Assembly (NCBI GenBank): GCA_964019425.1
Contig: OZ025786.1
Location: 930,001 to 994,000 of the forward strand
DNA from: Flectonema sp. DT1601
Lineage: Eukaryota; Euglenozoa; Diplonemea; Diplonemida; Diplonemidae
DNA: 64,000 nt
Direction of reading: 5' to 3'
The notes below the pieces were generated by a model, which searched no databases, was not told the DNA's origin, and saw nothing but the letters and a program-made list of their open reading frames with translations. The position numbers were made by a program, and so were the translations under genes. Below are positions 32,302 to 45,172 of the stretch, one piece after another (within the stretch, counting starts at the first letter, position 1; every line of letters starts with the position of its first letter).

Positions 32302-33250
32302 TTTATTTTTTAAAGAAAAAAAAACGGAAAATAAAAATTAGTCGACAAAGTCGAACGATAAAAAAAAACAATGATAACATTGTTTATTCTTTTTTTTTTT
32401 TGTTTTTTTTTTATATTCTTTTTTATTAATTTTGAAAAAAAAACAATCAGTTTAGCGTCTTGACCAGGACGGAAAATAGAAAGTAATCGACATAGTCAAT
32501 CGATAAAAAAACAATGATAACATTGTTTATTCTTTTTTTTTTAAATTCTTTTTATTTATTTTTTAAAGAAAAAAAAACGGAAAATAGAAATTAGTCGACA
32601 AAGTCGAACGATAAAAAAACAATGATAACATTGTTTATTCTTTTTTTTTTATTTTTTTATATTTTTTTTAATTAATTTTTAAAAAAAAAAAACACTCAGT
32701 TTAGCGTCTTGACCAGGACGGAAAATAGAAAGTGATCGACATAGTCGATCGATAAGAAAACAATGATAACATTGTTTATTCTTTTTTTTTATTTTAAATT
32801 CTTTTTATTTATTTTTTAAAGAAAAAAAACGGAAAATAGAAATTAGTCGACAAAGTCGAACGATAAAAAAAAACAATGAAAACATTGTTTATTCTTTTTT
32901 TTGTATTTTTTTTATATTCTTTTTTATTAATTTTGAAAAAAAAAAAACAATCAGTTTAGCGTCTTGACCAGGACGGAAAATAGAAAGTGATCGACATAGT
33001 CGATCGATAAAAAAACAATGATAATATTGTTTATTCTTTTTTTTTTTTTTTTTTTTTTAAATTCTTTTTATTTATTTTTTAAAGAAAAAAATGGAAAATA
33101 GAAAATAGTCAACAAAGTCGAACGATAAAAAAAAACAATGATAACATTGTTTATTCTATTTTTTTATTTTTTTTTTTTTCTATTCTTTTTTATTAATTTT
33201 GAAAAAAAAAAACAATCAGTTTAGCGTCTTGACCAGGACGGAAAATAGAA
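32302..33250 (+). repeat. Palindromic array A2 (about 7 units)
   Basis: Units alternate between a type with the CGTC...GACG palindrome and a type without it. Each ends with ACAATGATAACATTGT followed by TTATTC and a long T run. The T/A runs vary most in length; the palindromes are nearly invariant. Confidence 0.95.
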
Positions 33251-33443
33251 ACTCATATTGATTTGACCTGCTATCCTCATATCCCCACAATAATATTATA
33301 CCTTTTCATTTTCTCTTTCCTTTTCTGGTCTTTTTTTTTTTTTTTTTCTTTTTTTTCCTTTTTCATACAACGTTTCTTATTTATATTTTATTTATTTTTT
33401 TTTTTTATTTGGGAAAAACTATAATTCCACAAAAAAGTTTCTG

Positions 33444-33580
33444 AAATGTCCGATCTCAACATGAAAGTTTCCGAAATGGACAGCTCCACACAAAAAAGTT
33501 TCCGAAATGGACAGCTCCACACAAAATAGTTTCCGAAATGGACAGCTCCACACACGAAAGTTTCCGAAATGGACAGCTGT
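33444..33580. repeat. 31-bp tandem repeats in the left end of MULE 2
   Basis: About four units of GAAATGGACAGCTCCACACA plus AAATAGTTTCC. The inverted counterpart is at 56812-56945. Confidence 0.9.
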
Positions 33581-34095
33581 TTTTTTTTTTTTTTATAGCT
33601 TACTGCCAGTGCATTTCGGGGTCGCCCAAAGTCATGGGGATTTTTTTTTCTCCCAAAAAAAATTTTTTTTCCTACATAAGGCAAGGCCATCCGACGAGAT
33701 GAGTGAAATACACCGAACCTGTGTGACCTGGGCCTAGGACTGACTGCGCCCCTGGATCGGCATAGCTCGGTATGTGCAGGGCCAGGTATAGGGATGGACG
33801 AATTTCGGGTAGAGACACTTGTCCCGACTTGTCAGCTCATACAACCATGAGAATTCAGAGTGTATTAAAATACTAGAGGTGCATCACAAGCGTCAGATAG
33901 GAGACAAGAATTCGATAGAGTGGGAAGTAACGGACTGGGAGCTTTTGGCTCCTGCCCTATTCCCGATGTAAACTTTCTTTTTATTTTTTTTTTTTTAACA
34001 GGCCCAGAGGGCGACAATGACTGTTGCTGACCAAGGAATAATATTCAAATGAATTTTCGTTTCAAAGAAACGAACAGAATTAAGAGAGAGGCAGA

Positions 34096-34129
<34 letters not shown>

Positions 34130-34329
34130 AAAAAAAAAAAAATATGAAGAGGAAATAATCAAACATGAAAAAAATAAAAAAAAAAATAAAATATAAATAA
34201 AAAACGTTGTATGAAAAAGGAAAAAAAAGAAGAAAAAAAAAAAAGACCAGAAAAGGAAAGAGAAAATGAAAAGGTATAATATTATTGTGGGGATATGAGG
34301 ATAGCAGGGAGATGCTCTTTTTTTTTTTT

Positions 34330-34450
34330 TTTTTTTACTTATTATTTAAAAAAAAGGAAACAATCAGTTTAGCGTCTCGATCGGGACGGAAAATAGAAAT
34401 TAATCGACATAGTCGATCGATAGAAAAAAAAACAATGATAACATTGTTTA

Positions 34451-34485
<35 letters not shown>

Positions 34486-34928
34486 CTTTTAATTATTTTA
34501 AAGAAAAAACAATATTCTTTTTTATTAATTTTGAAAAAAAAAACAATCAGTTTAGCGTCTTGACCAGGACGGAAAATAGAAAGTGATCGACATAGTCGAT
34601 CGATAAAAAAACAATGATAACATTGTTTATTCTTTTTTTTTTTTTTTTAAATTCTTATTATTTATTTTTTAAACAAAAAAAAACGGAAAATAAAAATTAG
34701 TCGACAAAGTCGAACGATAAAAAAAAACAATGATAACATTGTTTATTCTTTTTTTTTTTGTTTTTTTTTTATATTCTTTTTTATTAATTTTGAAAAAAAA
34801 AACAATCAGTTTAGCGTCTTGACCAGGACGGAAAATAGAAAGTAATCGACATAGTCGATCGATAAAAAAACAATGATAACATTGTTTAATCTTTTTTTTT
34901 TTTTTTTAAATTCTTTTTATTTATTTTT
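34330..34928 (+). repeat. Palindromic array A3 (about 4 units)
   Basis: Same orientation and unit as A2. It is interrupted at its right end by MULE 1: TTTATTTTT at 34920-34928 is repeated at 51966-51974, where the array resumes as A6. Confidence 0.95.
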
Positions 34929-34984
34929 GGGAAAACCTCTAATTCAACAAAAATAGTTTGCGAAATCGCCAACTCCCTACAAAA

Positions 34985-35075
34985 AAAAGTTATCCACCAG
35001 GACTCGAACTTGACCCGAAAAATTGACCATCGGCCGAAATATTAGGGAAAAAAGTTACCGCACCGGGACTCGAAC
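34985..35075 (-). repeat. Two tRNA T-arm-like sequences in the MULE 1 left subterminal region
   Basis: On the minus strand CAAGTTCGAGTCCTGGTG and CAAGTTCGAGTCCCGGTG occur about 70 bp apart, each followed by a few bases like a tRNA 3' end. They match the B-box consensus GGTTCGANNCC. No full cloverleaf could be drawn. Confidence 0.45.
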
Positions 35076-35160
35076 TTGACAGATTTAAAAAAAAAAAAAA
35101 ATTCTTAATTTTTATTACAAAGTTTTTTTGTTGCAGCTTTCCACAAAAAAAAATTAAAAG

Positions 35161-35822
35161 ATGCCTGCTACTACTTATGCTGTTGGAGACTACTTCCGCA
35201 CACAGGAAGAACTGATCCAGACTGTGTTTCGGGTGAACACTGTGCTAGGACACAGCTGCAGGGTGCAGAGAAGGTGCCCCACGTACCTCACCCTCGCCTG
35301 TCCAAACGACGAATGCCAATGGACGGTGAAGGCAAAGGTGGTGGAGGGGGAGTGCCGCGTGACGAAGGTGGAGAGTCACACTTGCGCACCTGGGGAAGCG
35401 AGGCGGGGCTGCGATGGCACGTCGGACTGGATTTCCAGTATTTTGGAAGAGAAGGTAGCCAGTCAGTTTGACTACGGGCCGAAACAAGCGGCAATTGACT
35501 TAAAGTCATTCCGCGACGTTGCGGTCCCCAAAAAGACTGTGGAGAGGGGTCTGGAGAAGGCCAAGGAGAAGGTCCACGGGTTGATGGGCGAGCAGTACGG
35601 CCTGATAGCACCGTACCTCACCGACCTCCAACAGCGCAACAGCCAGATGTACTGGAACATCGAGAAGAGAGATGATGGTGCTTTTGAGAGGGTGTTTTGG
35701 TCTTTTGTGAGGCCAGAAACAGCTGAGCACCTGGCACCTGTCATCTGCAGCGATGCATGCAGTCTGACGGGTCCGTTTGGTGGGTGCTTGTTCATCACCG
35801 TGGGGATCGACGCCGAAAGGGT
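35161..35822 (+). CDS. MULE transposase, N-terminal half
   Basis: It starts at an ATG at 35161. It begins with a zinc-binding DNA-binding region (residues about 10-85: C-R-V ... C-P-x-Y-L-T-L-A-C-P-N-D-E-C-Q-W-T-V-K ... S-H-T-C), as in the FLYWCH/WRKY-GCM1 fold at the front of MULE transposases. A helical region follows, then V-I-C-S-D-A-C-S-L-T-G-P-F-G-G-C-L-F-I-T-V-G-I-D-A, where the first catalytic Asp of the DDE core sits. The frame meets the end of an E copy at 35823. The C-terminal half resumes at 50335. Confidence 0.85.
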
Positions 35823-36229
35823 GAATTTCGAAAAGGTGGGAAGTAACGGACTGGGAGCTTTTGGCTCCTGCCCTATTCCCGATGTAAACTTTCTTTTTAT
35901 TTTTTTTTTTTTTTTTAACAGGCCCAAAGGGCGACAATGATGGTTGCTGACCAAGGAATAATATTCAAATGAATTTTCGTTTCAAAGAAACGAACAGAAT
36001 TAAGAGAGAGGTAGAGAAAAAAAAAAAAAAAAAAAAAAAAAAAAGAAAGAATAGAAAAAAAATATGAAGAGGAAATAATCAAACATGAAAAAAAAAAAAA
36101 AAAAATAAAATATAAATAAAAAACGTTGTATGAAAAAGGAAAAAAAGAAAAAAAAAAGACCAGAAAAGGAAAGAGAAAATGAAAAGGTATAATATTATTG
36201 TGGGGATATGAGGATAGCAGGGAGATGCT

Positions 36230-37088
36230 CTTTTTTTTTTTTTTTTTTTCTTTTTTTTTTTATTTATTATTTAAAAAAAGAAACAATCAGTTTAGCGTCT
36301 CGATCAGGACGGAAAATAGAAATTAATCGACATAGTCGATCGATAGAAAAAAAACAATGATAACATTGTTTATTCCTTTTTTTTTTTTTTTTTTTTTTAT
36401 TCTTTTTATTTATTTTTAAAGAAAAAACAATCAGTTTAGCGTCCTGACCAGGACGGAAAATTGAAAGTGATCGACATAGTCGATCGATAGAAAAAAAACA
36501 ATGATAACATTGTTTATTCCTTTTTTTTTTTTTTTTTTTTTTATTCTTTTTATTTATTTTTAAAGAAAAAACAATCAGTTTAGCGTCCTGACCAGGACGG
36601 AAAATTGAAAGTGATCGACATAGTCGATCGATAGAAAAAAAACAATGATAACATTGTTTATTCCTTTTTTTTTTTTTTTTTTTTTTATTCTTTTTATTTA
36701 TTTTTAAAGAAAAAACAATCAGTTTAGCGTCCTGACCAGGACGGAAAATTGAAAGTGATCGACATAGTCGATCGATAGAAAAAAAACAATGATAACATTG
36801 TTTATTCTTTTTTTTTTTTTTTTTTTTTTTAAATCCTTTTAATTATTTTAAAGAAAAACAATCAGTTTAGCGTCTTGACCAGGGCGGAAAATAGAAAGTA
36901 ATCGACATAGTCGATCGATAAAAAAAAAACAATGATAACATTGTTTATTCCTTTTTTTTTTTTTTTTTTTTTATTCTTTTTATTTATTTTTAAAGAAAAA
37001 ACAATCAGTTTAGCGTCCTGACCAGGACGGAAAATTGAAAGTGATCGACATAGTCGATCGATAAAAAAACAATGATAACATTGTTTAT

Positions 37089-37125
<37 letters not shown>

Positions 37126-37902
37126 CTTTTAATTATTTTTTAAAGAAAAAACAATCAGTTTAGCGTCTTGACCAGGACGGAAAATAGAAAGTGATCGACA
37201 TAGTCGATCGATAAAAAACAATGATAACATTGTTTATTCTTTTTTTTTTTTTTTTTTTTTTTTTTAATCCTTTTTATTATTTTAAAGAAAAAACAATCAG
37301 TTTAGCGTCTTGACCAGGACGGAAAATAGAAAGTGATCGACATAGTCGATCGATAAAAAAACAATGATAACATTGTTTATTCTTTTTTTTTTTTTTTTTT
37401 TAAATTCTTTTTATTTATTTTTAAAGAAAAAAAAACGGAAAATAAAAATTAGTCGACAAAGTCGAACGATAAAAAAAAAACAATGATAACATTGTTTATT
37501 CTTTTTTTTTTTGTTTTTTTTTATTCTTTTTTATTAATTTTGAAAAAAAAAACAATCAGTTTAGCGTCTTGACTAGGACGGAAAATAGAAAGTAATCGAC
37601 ATAGTCGATCGATAAAAAAAAACAATGATAACATTGTTTACTCTTTTTTTTTTTTTTTTTTTAAATTCTTTTTATTTTAAAAAGAAAAAAAACGGAAAAT
37701 AGAAATTAGTCGACAAAGTCGAACGATAAAAAAAAAACAATGATAACATTGTTTATTCTTTTTTTTTTATTTTTTTTTTTTATATTCTTTTTTATTAATT
37801 TTGAAAAAAAAACAATCAGTTTAGCGTCTTGACCAGGACGGAAAATAGAAAGTGATCGACATAGTCGATCGATAAAAAAAAACAATGATAACATTGTTTA
37901 TT

Positions 37903-37936
<34 letters not shown>

Positions 37937-38305
37937 CTTTTTTTTTTTTAAAGAAAAAACAATCAGTTTAGCGTCTTGACCAGGACGGAAAATAGAAAGT
38001 AATCGACATAGTCGATCGATAAAAAAAACAATGATAACATTGTTTATTCTTTTTTTTTTTTTTTAAATCTTTTTATTTATTTTTTAAAAAGAAAAAAAAA
38101 AAACGGAAACTAGAAATTAGTCAACAACGTCGAACGATAAAAAAAAACAATGATAACATTGTTTATTCTTTTTTTTTTATTTTTTTTTGTATTCTTTTTT
38201 ATTAATTTTGAAAAAAAACAATCAGTTTTGCGTCTTGACCAGGACGGAAAATAGAAAGTGATCGACATAGTCGATCGATAAAAAAACAATGATAACATTG
38301 TTTAT

Positions 38306-38343
<38 letters not shown>

Positions 38344-39047
38344 CTTTTTATTATTTTTAAAGAAAAAACAATCAGTTTAGCGTCTTGACCAGGACGAAAA
38401 ATAGAAAGTGATCGACATAGTCGATCGATAAAATAAAACAATGATAACATTGTTTATTCTTTTTTTTTTTTTTTTTTTTTTTTTAAATCCTTTTTATTAT
38501 TTTTAAAGAAAAAACAATCAGTTTAGCGTCTTGACCAGGACGAAAAATAGAAAGTGATCGACATAGTCGATCGATAAAAAAACAATGATAACATTGTTTA
38601 TTCTTTTTTTTTTTTTTTTTTATTTTAAATCCTTCTTTTTATTTTTTAAACCTTTTAATTATTTTTTAAAGAAAAAACAATCAGTTTAGCGTCTTGACCA
38701 GGACGGAAAATAGAAAGTAATCGACATAGTCGATCGATAAAATAAAAACAATGATAACATTGTTTATTCCTTTTTTTTTTTTTTTTATTCTTTTTATTTA
38801 TTTTTAAAGAAAAAACAATCAGTTTAGCGTCCTGACCAGGACGGGAAATAGAAAGTGATCGACATAGTCGATCGATAAAAAAACAATGATAACATTGTTT
38901 ATTCTTTTTTTTTTTTTTTTTTTTTTTTTTAATTCTTTTTATTTATTTTTTAAAGAAAAAACATCAGTTTAGCGTCTTGACCAGGACGGAAAATAGAAAT
39001 TAGTCGACAAAGTCGATCGATAACAAAACAATGATAACATTGTTTAT

Positions 39048-39078
<31 letters not shown>

Positions 39079-39860
39079 CTTTTTATTTATTTTTTAAAGA
39101 AAAAACAATCAGTTTAGCGTCCTGACCAGGACGGAAAATAGAAAGTAATCGACATAGTCGATCGATAAAAAAAACAATGATAACATTGTTTAATCTTTTT
39201 TTTCTTTTTTTTTTTTTTATTCTTTTTATTTATTTAGAAAAAACAATCAGTTTAGCGTCTTGACCAGGACGGAAAATAGAAATTAGTCGACAAAGTCGAT
39301 CGATAAAAAAACAATGATAACATTGTTTATTCTTTTTTTTTTTTTTTTTTTTTAAATTCTTTTTATTTATTTTTTAAGAAAAAAAAACGGAAAATAGAAA
39401 TTAGTCGACAAAGTCGAACGATAAAAAAACAATGATAACATTGTTTATTCTTTTTTTTATTTTTTTTTTTTATTCTTTTTTATTAATTTTGAAAAAAAAA
39501 AAAAACCAATCAGTTTAGCGTCTTGACCAGGACGGAAAATAGAAAGTAATCGACATAGTCGATCGATAAAAAAACAATGATAACATTGTTTATTCTTTTT
39601 TTTTTTTTTTTTTTAAATTCTTTTTATTTATTTTTTAAGAAGAAAAACGGAAAATAGAAATTAGTCGACAAAGTCGAACGATAAAAAAACAATGATAACA
39701 TTGTTTATTCTTTTTTTTATTTTTTTTTTTATATTCTTTTTTATTAATTTTGAAAAAAAAAAAAAAAACAATCAGTTTAGCGTCTTGACCAGGACGGAAA
39801 ATAGAAAGTAATCGACATAGTCGATCGATAAAAATACAATGATAACATTGTTTAATCTTT
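36230..39860 (+). repeat. Palindromic array A4 (about 26 units)
   Basis: The left part consists only of units with CGTCCTGACCAGGACG or CGTCTTGACCAGGACG, GATCGACATAGTCGATC and ACAATGATAACATTGT. The right part alternates with the shorter unit carrying GTCGACAAAGTCGAACGA. The T runs are up to about 30 nt. Confidence 0.95.
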
Positions 39861-40098
39861 TATAATTTTTTATTTTTTTTTTTGTTTTAAAAAAAAAAAA
39901 AAAAAACAAGCGGAATTGATCATAATGGGTGGTAGGGGTTGTTATAACTTCGTTTGAAAATTCTTCTTTTTTGATTTCTTTTTTTTTTTCTTTTTACAGG
40001 AGTTAAGATCACTTTCAGGAGACAACACATTAACAAGAGCAGCAAGCAGAGTTGACACTATCAATTCAAATTTGAAATACCGGGAATTAATTTACAAG

Positions 40099-40205
40099 GA
40101 GGTATCTCAAGTGACTTGGTATCTCTAGCGTGTCGGTATCTCTGGAGTGCTGGTATCTCGTATGTGCGTTGGTATCTCATGAGTGATGGTATCTCTTGTG
40201 CATTA
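40099..40205 (+). repeat. GGTATCTC minisatellite, E copy a
   Basis: Five or six degenerate units of about 20 bp, each with GGTATCTC followed by a variable stretch with GTG. The same array occurs in copies b (46457-46560), c (61210-61310, inverted) and d (63410-63510, inverted). Confidence 0.9.
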
Positions 40206-40519
40206 GAGAAACGAAAAAGAATGTCATGACCATGACGGAAGAATTGAGGAATTGAGTTAACATGTTCAATTTAACTTATTTAAACTTTTTTTTTTTTTTT
40301 TTAACAGACCGTAACTATTTGAAAATAAAATGTAGATGGGAAACAGTGAAAAGTAAAATGGATGATAAAATTAAATGAGAAATATGACATAACAGACCAG
40401 ATAGAGAGTATTAAAAGGAAATTGAAAAGGAAAAGAGAAACTAGGTTAACACTTATTTAAAATTAAGACCGGTTAGTCAGTTTAAGGTCTTGACTAGGAC
40501 CAACAAAAAAGAAAGAAAA

Positions 40520-41385
40520 AAAAATTAACGATCAAGCTGAGCTGATCTTGTTTTTATTACAAATAGGGGAGCGGGAGGGATGGAAGGAATAGAGGAAAAA
40601 AAAAGAAAAGGTTGATCAATTGGATCTGATCGTCGAGAAGAAGAAATTATTTTAAAGGTTGATCGGTATAGCCGATCGTTGAGAAAAATAAACAGATATA
40701 AATACAATCAGTTTAAATTAAAAAAAGAAAAAAAGATTAACGATCAAGCTGAGCTGATCTTGTTTTTATTACAAATAGGGGAGCGGGAGGGATGGAAGGA
40801 ATAGAGGAAAAAAAAAGAAAAGGTTGATCAATTGGATCTGATCGTCGAGAAGAAGAAATTATTTTAAAGGTTGATCGGTATAGCCGATCGTTGAGAAAAA
40901 TAAACAGATATAAATACAATCAGTTTAAATTAAAAAAAGAAAAAAAGATTAACGATCAAGCTGAGCTGATCTTGTTTTTATTACAAATAGGGGAGCGGGA
41001 GGGATGGAAGGAATAGAGGAAAAAAAAAAGAAAAGGTTGATCAATTGGATCTGATCGTCGAGAAGAAGAAATTATTTTAAAGGTTGATCGGTATAGCCGA
41101 TCGTCGAGAAAAATAAACAGATATAAATACAATCAGTTTAAATTAAAAAAAGAAAAAAAGATTAACGATCAAGCTGAGCTGATCTTGTTTTTATTTAAAA
41201 TTAGGGGAGCGGGAGGGATGGAAGGAATAAAGGAAAAAAAAAAAAAAAAAAAGGTCGATCAATTGGATCTGATCGTCGAGAAGAAGAAAACAATTATTTA
41301 TAAAAAAAAATGGTCGGTATAGCCGATCGTTGAGAAAAGAACAGATATAAATACAATCGGTTTTGGTGATCGACGAGTGGAGCGA
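40520..41385 (+). repeat. Palindromic array B in E copy a (212-bp units, about 4)
   Basis: Each unit has GATCAAGCTGAGCTGATC, GATCAATTGGATCTGATC and GATCGGTATAGCCGATC, separated by A-rich spacers and a GGGAGCGGGAGGGATGGAAG stretch. Adjacent units are nearly identical and 212 bp apart. The 60-residue frames in it are by-products. Confidence 0.95.
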
Positions 41386-41855
41386 TCACTTGACAAGAAG
41401 GAAAAAGAAAGGACCGATTAATTGGGGCTTTGATTGTATTCCCAAGGCATGTTTTTTTTTTTTTTTTTTTATTATTCATTTACATTATTATTTTTTTTTT
41501 TTTTTTTAAATTAATAATCACATTTTGTTCAAAAATATTTCATATTAGAGTAAAAGAAAAAGAAAAAAAGAAATAAGAGAAAAAAAAAAAAAAAAAAAAA
41601 CCATTGCTGGCCCCCTCACCACTCATAGAGGATGAGGAGGCCAGTAAGGCGTCACTCAAATCTATGCCAAGCCTTGGGAACTTGGATTAGGGTTTAGACC
41701 ATTTATAATTAACAATTAACAATTAACCTGATTAACGTTATGATCTGACGGACATAAACATATCGATAAAATAATACAAACAAAAACGAACAATAAATAA
41801 TAAATAAGCTAAAAAACTAAATAAACAAAGTGATGTGAAAGTAAGGAAAAGAGAA

Positions 41856-43214
41856 TTACAAGGGGGTGGAGTCACCGTGAACGTCATCAGCAGAACATCT
41901 CCTTCGATTGTAACGATATCTTGATGGAGGGGTTCGTTTTTTCAGAGTTGAACGCTCAGACTTTCTCGGCGGAGTTTCATTTTCCTCATGTTCTTCTGTG
42001 TCTGGCGGACTCAAACCTTCTGCCCATGAAGCTAATTGGAACTTCAGGGCCGCAATTTGAGACCGTGCCAAGGCGAGTTGAGCATTTAAATCGCTCGCCA
42101 GTCCCGTTAACATCATGGATTGCTCAAGCTGCTCTGCGTGAGTTGTACACCGTTGGTGATTCAGCTCCGAGAGGCGAAGTTGGGCATCCAGAAGTTGTTC
42201 TGAGAGCTCTGCCGCTTTCTCGTTTGTTTCGAGAGAGTCATCTACTGCTCGACAGTAATTCTCGAGTAAGTCAATCCTACCCTCGGACCATTGTCTCGCA
42301 ATAGGTGTATTCTCTTTAACGGAGATAACGTGACTCTCTTGTCGTAAAATCTTGGTCGGCGTGCGGTCGAGAGCTTCACTCTGCGGCATTGTCGGAGGAA
42401 TTGAGGCTAGAGGACAAAGAGGGGTGATATAATTAAGGGTAGGGATAAGGGGTTTAATAAGAGGAGTAAAAAGACTACTCGTAGTTGTAAAGAGCGAGAG
42501 GTAGTTCTTTGCTATCTTCATCATAGCAACAGATTCATATAGAACGGGGGTTCGGGGGGAAACTTGTTGACTAAAGTGGGTCATACGGGGACGCGCGGCA
42601 CGCAAACTCTCGACCTCCTGTTGAGTATAGAAAAGTCTTATTTTACTTTCTCTTTCCTCATTACATTTGGTCTCCAATTCGTTCGACAGAAGAACAAACC
42701 TTTGATGGTAATTAAAGAGCGCCATTTCCGATAGGTCTGCTCTCTGAGTCAGATTTGCGAGCTCACGTTTCCTGTAATCTTCCACTAAGTCATATTGTCG
42801 AACTAGTGCAGAAAGAGAAGTCTTCGATTCATCGCGTTCTGCTGTTAACCGTTGAATTACTCCTTCCAGAAGTTCATATTCTTTTCTATCTTTTTCAATA
42901 ATTAAAACAGGGGGCGCAGGAGGAAGTGAGGATGGATCCTGGTTGGTAGCTTTGATCTCAACAGGTAATCCATTTAGTAACTGCTTGTCTTTCTCGAGGG
43001 AGGCTGACATCGCATTAAAGTAAAATAAAAATAGAACATAAAAAATTCGTTCTTTCATTTGCTCTAATTCGTTTTCTAAAATCTGGCATTTCAAGGAAAG
43101 TTTCAGCCTTAATTTTCCTTCTTTTTTTTTGTACAAGGGGGTTTGAGAACCCATGTCAGATTGAGTTCTTATCACTATAGCGAAATCAGCAGGAAGTGTT
43201 TGCGATCCCGTTGA
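41856..43214 (-). CDS. E coiled-coil protein, copy a (5'-truncated)
   Basis: The frame stays open through the junction at 43214 into the neighbouring E end, so the true start is absent. The protein is a long, mostly helical coiled coil (K-E-Y-E-L-L-E-G-V-I-Q-R-L-T-A-E-R ... L-S-E-Q-L-L-D-A-Q-L-R-L-S-E-L) with a Pro-rich break in the middle and a basic tail (K-K-R-T-P-P-S-R-Y-R-Y-N-R-R-R). It is identical over its shared length to copies b and c. The role is unknown; a structural or nucleic-acid-packaging function would be guesswork. Confidence 0.7.
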   Translation of the reverse strand, partial: STGSQTLPADFAIVIRTQSDMGSQTPLYKKKEGKLRLKLSLKCQILENELEQMKERIFYVLFLFYFNAMSASLEKDKQLLNGLPVEIKATNQDPSSLPPAPPVLIIEKDRKEYELLEGVIQRLTAERDESKTSLSALVRQYDLVEDYRKRELANLTQRADLSEMALFNYHQRFVLLSNELETKCNEERESKIRLFYTQQEVESLRAARPRMTHFSQQVSPRTPVLYESVAMMKIAKNYLSLFTTTSSLFTPLIKPLIPTLNYITPLCPLASIPPTMPQSEALDRTPTKILRQESHVISVKENTPIARQWSEGRIDLLENYCRAVDDSLETNEKAAELSEQLLDAQLRLSELNHQRCTTHAEQLEQSMMLTGLASDLNAQLALARSQIAALKFQLASWAEGLSPPDTEEHEENETPPRKSERSTLKKRTPPSRYRYNRRRCSADDVHGDSTPL

Positions 43215-43614
43215 GGCTGAATTTCGATAAGTGGGAAGTAACGGACTGGGAGCTTTTGGCTCCTGCCCTATTCCCGACGTAAACTTTCTTTTTATTTTTT
43301 TTTTTTTTTTAACAGGCCCAAAGGGCGACAATGATGGTTGCTGACCAAGGAATAATATTCAAATGAATTTTCGTTTCAAAGAAACGAACAGAATTAAGAG
43401 AGAGGTAGAGAAAAAAAAAAAAAAAAAAAAAAAGAAAGAATAGAAAAAAAATATGAAGAGGAAATAATCAAACATGAAAAAAAAAAAAAAAAATAAAATA
43501 TAAATAAAAAACGTTGTATGAAAAAGGAAAAAAAGAAAAAAAAAAGACCAGAAAAGGAAAGAGAAAATGAAAAGGTATAATATTATTGTGGGGATATGAG
43601 GATAGCAGGGAGAT

Positions 43615-43619
<5 letters not shown>

Positions 43620-43652
<33 letters not shown>

Positions 43653-43905
43653 TTATTATTTAAAAAAAGGAAACAATCAGTTTAGCGTCTCGATCAGGAC
43701 GGAAAATAGAAATTAATCGACATAGTCGATCGATAGAAAAAAAACAATGATAACATTGTTTATTCCTTTTTTTTTTTTTTTTTTTTATTCTTTTTATTTA
43801 TTTTTAAAGAAAAAACAATCAGTTTAGCGTCCTGACCAGGACGGAAAATTGAAAGTGATCCACATAGTCGATCGATAGAAAAAAGACAATGATAACATTG
43901 TTTAT

Positions 43906-43938
<33 letters not shown>

Positions 43939-44330
43939 CTTTTAATTATTTTAAAGAAAAAACAATCAGTTTAGCGTCTTGACCAGGACGGAAAATAGAA
44001 AGTGATCGACATAGTCGATCGATAAAAAACAATGATAACATTGTTTATTCCTTTTTTTTTTCTTTTTTTTTTATTCTTTTTATTTATTTTTAAAGAAAAA
44101 ACAATCAGTTTAGCGTCCTGACCAGGACGGAAAATAGAAAGTAATCGACATAGTCGATCGATAAAAAAAAAACAATGATAACATTGTTTATTCCTTTTTT
44201 TTTTCTTTTTTTTTATTCTTTTTATTTATTTTTAAAGAAAAAACAATCAGTTTAGCGTCCTGACCAGGACGGAAAATTGAAAGTGATCGACATAGTCGAT
44301 CGATAAAAAAACAATGATAACATTGTTTAT

Positions 44331-44361
<31 letters not shown>

Positions 44362-45135
44362 CCTTTTAATTATTTTTTAAAGAAAAAACAATCAGTTTAG
44401 CGTCTTGACCAGGACGGAAAATAGAAAGTGATCGACATAGTCGATCGATAAAAAACAATGATAACATTGTTTATTCTTTTTTTTTTTTTTTTTTTTTTTT
44501 AATCCTTTTTATTATTTTAAAGAAAAAACAATCAGTTTAGCGTCTTGACCAGGACGGAAAATAGAAAGTGATCGACATAGTCGATCGATAAAAAAACAAT
44601 GATAACATTGTTTATTCTTTTTTTTTTTTTTTTTTTAAATTCTTTTTATTTATTTTTAAAGAAAAAAAACGGAAAATAAAAATTAGTCGACAAAGTCGAA
44701 CGATAAAAAAAAACAATGATAACATTGTTTATTCTTTTTTTTTTTGTTTTTTTTTATATTCTTTTTTATTAATTTTGAAAAAAAAACAATCAGTTTAGCG
44801 TCTTGACCAGGACGGAAAATAGAAAGTAATCGACATAGTCGATCGATAAAAAAAACAATGATAACATTGTTTACTCTTTTTTTTTTTTTTTTTTAAATTC
44901 TTTTTATTTTAAAAAGAAAAAAAACGGAAAATAGAAATTAGTCAACAAAGTCGAACGATAAAAAAAAAAACAATGATAACATTGTTTATTCTTTTTTTTT
45001 TATTTTTTTTTTTATATTCTTTTTTATTAATTTTGAAAAAAAAAACAATCAGTTTAGCGTCTTGACCAGGACGGAAAATAGAAAGTGATCGACATAGTCG
45101 ATCGATAAAAAAAAAACAATGATAACATTGTTTAT

Positions 45136-45172
<37 letters not shown>

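Larger units (their letters stand above)
35823..43214 (-). mobile_element. Element E, copy a
   Basis: Reading on the minus strand: a 5'-cut coiled-coil gene (43214-41856), a hairpin near 41610-41645, the 212-bp B array, the GGTATCTC minisatellite, a CAAGCGGAATTGATCATAAT block (39900), array A4, and a terminal block ending near 35823 with CTTATCGAAATTC-type sequence. It lies head-to-tail after copy b, and the pair sits inside the MULE 1 transposase gene. Sequence shared with copy b is almost identical. Confidence 0.75.

Noticed and set aside
31040-39860. CRISPR-like regular repeats
   Set aside because: Spacers are A/T homopolymers rather than unique sequences, the DNA is eukaryotic, and no cas genes are present.
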